Shown here in pieces: positions 60,139-64,000 of a DNA stretch of 64,000 nucleotides (positions are counted from its first letter, which is position 1; each line of letters begins with the position of its first letter). This DNA comes from DATKUC01 sp964553615 (GTDB lineage: Bacteria > Spirochaetota > Spirochaetia > DSM-27196 > DATKUC01). Both the position numbers and the translations under genes were made by a program. Under the pieces are notes generated by a model. The model was not told the DNA's origin, did no database searches, and was given only the letters and a program-made list of their open reading frames with translations. The DNA lies in assembly GCA_964553615.1 (NCBI GenBank), contig CAZKMA010000001.1, forward strand, positions 1 through 64,000, in the 5' to 3' direction.

Positions 60139-61263
60139 ATTCGCGTAACCGAATGAGCTCCGCAGAACTCCTGTGTCAGGCGTATACAGATTACCGCGGA
60201 GAAACCGAATCCCCGTTCTCTGACCACGTTGCATAGTTTCCGCCCGATTATTCTGCACGCGTGCATAGAGTGGTTCGGTACGGCCATCGAGAGAAAGCGC
60301 AACCATTGTGTGCGGACCTTCGGACATCACGGCGATTACCGTAAGCAATCCCTCGTCCCGTCCGCCCTCCGGAAGCATGGAAACCGCCTCCGGTCGAACA
60401 TGGATGATGCACTTATCGTGATTGAACACGCCGCACTCCGGCGGAACTAACAGGAAACAGTACGGATCATCATCAGGAATAAACAACACCCGATCGTCCG
60501 CGACGTGTATTTCGCCCCGCAGCAGGTTGGTGCGGGGATTGCCGGTGAACTCGGCGACCTGGACGGTTGCCGGATAATCATAGATTTCCTCCGCACTACC
60601 AATCTGCTGCAATTCCCCGTGAGCGAGAACGCCGATGCGGTCCGCCAACGTCATGGCCTCCGTTTGATCATGCGTAACAAAGATCGAAGTTGTTCCCAGG
60701 CGATCATGAAGTTGCTTCAATTGTGCGCGCACCGAAACCCGAAGAAGGGGATCGAGATTCGAAAGAGGTTCGTCGAACAGGAGAATGTCGGGTTGGGCGA
60801 CAATTGTCCGTGCCAGTGCAACTCTCTGTTGCTGTCCACCGCTCAGATGACTCGGACGCTGCCCCTTGAATGACTTCATGTCAACCAGATCGAGCGCAGC
60901 ATCAACACGTTGTGCAGTCTCGAGTTTCCCGACGCCCCGAATCTTGAGTCCGAATGCGACATTCTCAAACACGGTCATGTGAGGGTAGAGAGCGTAGCTC
61001 TGGAAGACGAATCCGGTATGCCTGTCCTTCGGTGAGACATCGATTCCGGTCAGCTCCGAGTGCATGCACCGATCGCCGAAATAGACATCTCCACCAGATG
61101 GAGTCTCGAGTCCTGCCAGACATCGAAGCAGGGTTGTCTTGCCGCAGCCCGATGGACCGAGCAGAACGAAGAACTCACCGTCCTTTACCTCGATCGATAC
61201 GTCACTCAATGCGGGCACTTTGTCGTACCACATTGCCAGGTGTTCGATCCGGATGTCCGGCAT
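60130..61263 (-). CDS. ABC transporter ATP-binding protein, MalK/UgpC/MsmX type
   Basis: 377 residues. Walker A GPSGCGKTTLL is near 37-47, Q-loop GFVFQSYALYPHMTV, signature LSGGQQQRVALAR, Walker B DILLFDEPLSNLD and the H-loop FVTHDQTEAM are all intact. A TOBE-type C-terminal regulatory domain fills about 240-377, as in the sugar-importer subfamily. No permease or binding protein gene is near, so it may serve several importers, as MsmX does in B. subtilis. The GGGAGGGG site nine bases before ATG supports the start. It is 24 bases downstream of the thioredoxin-fold gene. Confidence 0.9.
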   Translation of the reverse strand: MPDIRIEHLAMWYDKVPALSDVSIEVKDGEFFVLLGPSGCGKTTLLRCLAGLETPSGGDVYFGDRCMHSELTGIDVSPKDRHTGFVFQSYALYPHMTVFENVAFGLKIRGVGKLETAQRVDAALDLVDMKSFKGQRPSHLSGGQQQRVALARTIVAQPDILLFDEPLSNLDPLLRVSVRAQLKQLHDRLGTTSIFVTHDQTEAMTLADRIGVLAHGELQQIGSAEEIYDYPATVQVAEFTGNPRTNLLRGEIHVADDRVLFIPDDDPYCFLLVPPECGVFNHDKCIIHVRPEAVSMLPEGGRDEGLLTVIAVMSEGPHTMVALSLDGRTEPLYARVQNNRAETMQRGQRTGIRFLRGNLYTPDTGVLRSSFGYANSM

Positions 61264-61287
61264 GAAGGAATACCCCTCCCGCGGGTC

Positions 61288-61905
61288 CTACAGGTGGCCG
61301 TCTGCGATAACTCGCCTGATTTCGGACACGGTTTCGTCCCACAATCCTGCGCGGTACCATGATGCCATTTCCCCGGCTACACTGCGGTAGAGGTCTCGAA
61401 GCTTCCGCTTGTCCTGAAGGTCTTCTGACCCTTCAAGCGTCTTGATCTCATCGGCGTGAGCGGCCTTCCATACGGCCAGTTTTTCTGATGCGGCGGCAGG
61501 TCTTTCCACCCAGTGACCAATGAGCTTCCATTTCGCATCGTAGAAGGTCAGAACCGGAATATGATCGAGACCCTGATCGTTGTATGCCCTGTTCAGGTCC
61601 TCGTAAGTCTTTATGTGAAAGACTTTCATGTCCATTCCAGGTACGGAATTCACGATTGCCTCGACGATAGGCAGATTGGTGGCCGAATCGCTGCATCTGT
61701 CTTCGGTAAGCACAGAAACATGAATGGTGCCGCCGTGTCTTTGTACGAGGTCGGCAAAGGCGTGCGCTTCCTGCTCCGATATGGCAGCTTCGTTTCGAAG
61801 TTCGCTTACGAGCTGTTGATGCGCCCGTATGCTTTGCACGAACGTGTCATAGGTTGGTGCCGCTTCGTACAGTTCCGGGTTCATGGGCAGGGTGGTTTGA
61901 TTCAT
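61288..61905 (-). CDS. Thioredoxin-fold protein with CxxS active site
   Basis: 205 residues from the ATG at 61905-61903, with GGAGG five bases before it; the frame continues upstream but through a region that reads as leader. The N-terminal helical part (about 1-60) precedes a thioredoxin-like fold with VSVLTEDRCSDSATNLPIV. The redox site is a single Cys followed by S-D-S, a CxxS motif, not CxxC. A cis-proline loop HIPVLTF lies about 50 residues later. A monothiol reductase, peroxidase-related protein or non-redox role is possible. It probably shares a transcript with the ABC ATPase. Confidence 0.75.
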   Translation of the reverse strand: MNQTTLPMNPELYEAAPTYDTFVQSIRAHQQLVSELRNEAAISEQEAHAFADLVQRHGGTIHVSVLTEDRCSDSATNLPIVEAIVNSVPGMDMKVFHIKTYEDLNRAYNDQGLDHIPVLTFYDAKWKLIGHWVERPAAASEKLAVWKAAHADEIKTLEGSEDLQDKRKLRDLYRSVAGEMASWYRAGLWDETVSEIRRVIADGHL

Positions 61906-62010
61906 CTCATCCTCCAGATGCATTATCTTTTGATAAAGTACAGAAACGGCGGGAGCTCGGCAACGTATGCCGCGCACAAAATGAAGTATCACGCAGCGTG
62001 TTGATACAGC

Positions 62011-62051
62011 AAAAAAAAAACGGTATGCCTGGACGTCTTAGCATACCGTTT
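62011..62051 (-). terminator. Rho-independent terminator after the Maf-family gene
   Basis: Read on the minus strand, AAACGGTATGC (62051-62041), a 12-base loop and GCATACCGTTT (62028-62018) make a perfect 11-bp stem, followed by a run of T (A tract at 62011-62017 on the plus strand). It lies about 50 bases after the stop of the 62104-63963 gene and stops transcription before the thioredoxin gene. Confidence 0.93.
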
Positions 62052-62103
62052 GGGAAGTATAAGCTTCCGTTGGCTATAGTATCGGCAGGATTGCCCAGAA
62101 TCT

Positions 62104-63963
62104 TTAGGCAGAGGGAGAATGGTTTAGCCAGGAAAGGCCGTTTTCGAGGCATTTTCGATGAAAGCGCGAAGATTCGAGGAGTCCCTCGTAGATTGACCGG
62201 CTGTTCTGCAATACCTTCTCCGCGGTAACCAATTCGGGGTTCTGGTTATTCAGCTCCCGGACGTTTCTCTGCATGAGAAATCCTACGATGTCGCGGTTCG
62301 GATTTGCAGAGATCTCGCTGTCCAGTTGGTTCAGAAGTTCGAGGTTCGGAACGATGTTCTCCGACTGGGAGAGAGTGTGTTCTGCTTCTGTGACAATTGC
62401 CGTACCGCGCACCGCCAGTGCTTCAATTTCGAGTAGTTCGGTCCTGAGTGTATTGACGGTATCGATGAGGTTCTTGGTACTCGTCACGGGTGGTGACGCG
62501 TTCTCGTGAAGCTTGCCGATTTCCTCGAGTTTCGAACGCGCTGTTCCGGGCAGGTCCGGAAGACTGAGGACTTCCTCGATGTTGGCGTACGATACGCCCT
62601 GGAGCTGTACCGCATGGGGTGAAAGAGAGCGAGTGTCACACTCGGGAAACCGTTTGGCCTGTCCCTCGAACCAGGTCCGGTAAATGAGCATCCGCTTGTC
62701 GGACAGGACCGTGGTTCCCGAGTTGTCCGGGACCGGGAAGAGGCCTGCTTCATGGAGATAACGGAATGAATGATGTTCTCCGGGTGCGAGCCGGGTTGCA
62801 ATTGTCTGGATTCGTTCTTCGAAAAAACTGCCCCGGAAATGCGTCTGGCGCCCGGGAAAGCCAAGGTCGACTCCGCTCGTATAGATGGGCGTGCATCCAA
62901 GGATCCGGAGAAAATCCCACGCGCTGGTTGACACCGATCCTCCGGCGCCCAGTTTCCCCATGGGGCCTGTCCGGGCTTCGATGTACTGTCCCAGGGGGAA
63001 GAGCGAGCTGCAGAAATGTATTGGTCCGGAGAGGAGTCTGAAGACTCGTGGATGGGTCGATGATTCGGAGATGAGGGGGGCTTTTGCCCCTGCAGCACGA
63101 TCCAGGTGTCGGGTGTTCCAGTACTGAGGATCGACAACAACGACGAAATCCGGTTCCACACCTGCGCTGCGGCAGGCGGCAAGGCTGGTGTCCACCGTGA
63201 CAACTATGCAGGAGCGTGCAATTTCCCGAAGATGCGGCAGGACGAGATCGAGGCTCGGGCCTCCTCCGAGTAGTATGCCAGGTAGTGCGGGAAAGAGGCC
63301 TTCGAGATCGGCGAGGCGCCGGGACCGGGTGAATACTGGAAGATTGCGCGTGAGATTCCGTACCCAGAGCTCACCGAATCGAATGAGCGTGTTTTGATTC
63401 ACCCGCGTGCGAGACAGGTAGGCCGCGGCGCGGCTCTCGACCTTCTGGTAATACTCTCGGTGCTGGTCGTATTGCGGCCTGAACCGAATAGTCTGGAAGT
63501 CGGTGGATTCTGTGGCATTCAGAATGTCCATTATCTGGTCGGCGGCATCGGTGCCGAACAGATAATGGACTCTCTCACGAGCGAACAACTCGCGAAAGTC
63601 GCGCGCTTTCAGCACTGCGGCGAAGAGCGGAATATCCGGTTCGACCACCACGACATGTGCAGATGGATGGGTTTCGACGAGGGTTTCAGTGATGTAGCCG
63701 AGTCCAAAACCTTCGACGATGTAGCAGCCCGTCGGAACTCCGGAGTCCGCGACAATGCGTTCGGCCTCCCGGCGCGGAGCGTGGCTGCTGTGAAGGCTGA
63801 TTTCCCCGTAACGGGCGGTGACTTCACCGCTGCGTGCGATCATTGTATGCAGCTGATCTGAGGCGCAGGTTGATCGGATGAGTGCGGCGAGGTCCGGATA
63901 CGCCTTCGAGAGTTCGGAAAGGTTTCTTGACCAGATGGATGTCTCGTCAAAACGGTTCTCCAC
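62104..63963 (-). CDS. Maf-family (DUF115) motility-associated glycosyltransferase-like protein
   Basis: 619 residues. The N-terminal domain (about 70-170) contains the repeated Rossmann-like pattern CYIVEGFGLGYITETLVETH. The central DUF115/6-HMPK-like core (about 220-400) has GILLGGGPSLDLVLPHL, VVTVDTSLAACRSAGVEPDFVVVVDPQ and GAGGSVSTSAWDF, then TSGVDLGFPG. Maf proteins transfer nonulosonic acids onto flagellins in Campylobacter and Clostridium, and homologues are common in spirochaetes. The donor and acceptor here are unknown. The start is a GTG (63963-63961) with GGAG eight bases upstream. The C-terminal third is helical. Confidence 0.85.
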   Translation of the reverse strand: MENRFDETSIWSRNLSELSKAYPDLAALIRSTCASDQLHTMIARSGEVTARYGEISLHSSHAPRREAERIVADSGVPTGCYIVEGFGLGYITETLVETHPSAHVVVVEPDIPLFAAVLKARDFRELFARERVHYLFGTDAADQIMDILNATESTDFQTIRFRPQYDQHREYYQKVESRAAAYLSRTRVNQNTLIRFGELWVRNLTRNLPVFTRSRRLADLEGLFPALPGILLGGGPSLDLVLPHLREIARSCIVVTVDTSLAACRSAGVEPDFVVVVDPQYWNTRHLDRAAGAKAPLISESSTHPRVFRLLSGPIHFCSSLFPLGQYIEARTGPMGKLGAGGSVSTSAWDFLRILGCTPIYTSGVDLGFPGRQTHFRGSFFEERIQTIATRLAPGEHHSFRYLHEAGLFPVPDNSGTTVLSDKRMLIYRTWFEGQAKRFPECDTRSLSPHAVQLQGVSYANIEEVLSLPDLPGTARSKLEEIGKLHENASPPVTSTKNLIDTVNTLRTELLEIEALAVRGTAIVTEAEHTLSQSENIVPNLELLNQLDSEISANPNRDIVGFLMQRNVRELNNQNPELVTAEKVLQNSRSIYEGLLESSRFHRKCLENGLSWLNHSPSA

Positions 63964-64000
63964 TACTGAAGCTCCAACTGTAGCGTCATGCCGGGCGCAA

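Noticed and set aside
1..64000. tRNA, rRNA, CRISPR arrays, insertion sequences, prophage and restriction or defence genes
   Set aside because: None was seen on either strand; the coding density and conserved synteny leave no accessory island in the window.

Overview
The window is a chromosomal segment of a spirochaete (Spirochaetota, most likely order Spirochaetales; the species was not identified). The evidence is the gene order. A dcw division cluster, a TPR lipoprotein, dprA, hslVU and a complete periplasmic-flagellum cluster are joined end to end. The hook protein FlgE carries the Lys165/Cys178 pair known for hook crosslinking in Treponema, and the spirochaete-specific flbB and flbD genes are present. 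Base composition looks moderately GC-rich (judged by eye, not computed), GTG and TTG starts are frequent, and genes are very tightly packed. No tRNA, rRNA, CRISPR array, insertion sequence or prophage was seen.

Layout. Positions 1-11171 hold mixed housekeeping genes: a CheW adaptor, a DegT-fold protein whose PLP lysine is replaced by His, NAD kinase, RecN, a conserved protein of unknown role, and cytidine deaminase on the minus strand. These are followed by an envelope trio (beta-propeller protein, dead M23 peptidase, methyltransferase) and a DUF4912/GH57 pair. Positions 11287-20197 form the division cluster: mraZ (with an operator array in its leader), rsmH, an ftsL-like gene, murF, ftsW, ftsQ, ftsA, ftsZ and a Xer recombinase. 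ftsI, murE, mraY, murD, murG and murC are not in it. rsmH contains an in-frame array of 18-bp repeats interrupted by a 100-N assembly gap. Positions 20254-27122 carry a TPR lipoprotein, dprA, topA, a second Xer recombinase and hslVU.

Positions 27213-52858 form an uninterrupted motility cluster: flgB-flgC-fliE-fliF-fliG-fliH-fliI-fliJ-flbB-fliK-flgD-flgE-flbD-motA-motB-fliL-fliM-fliY-fliO-fliP-fliQ-fliR-flhB-flhA-flhF-flhG, a candidate flgV, and fliA. It runs on without a visible break into a DUF342/Jag_N protein, two small coiled-coil proteins, a divergent Hsp70, a J-domain/HEAT protein and a CheA-type kinase with its own CheW-like domain (to 60138). The remainder, 60130-63963, is on the minus strand: a MalK/MsmX-type ABC ATPase, a CxxS thioredoxin-fold protein and a Maf-family (DUF115) glycosyltransferase-like protein with a clear terminator.

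How the genes work together. The cluster encodes nearly the whole cytoplasmic, membrane, rod-base and hook part of a periplasmic flagellum, plus its number and placement control (FlhF/FlhG) and sigma-28. The filament genes (flaA, flaB) lie elsewhere. No wholly new system is demonstrated. The observations most worth following up are the Hsp70/J-HEAT/CheA module at the end of the motility run, the repeat array inside RsmH, the apparent AUC start of fliO, and the His-for-Lys DegT protein.
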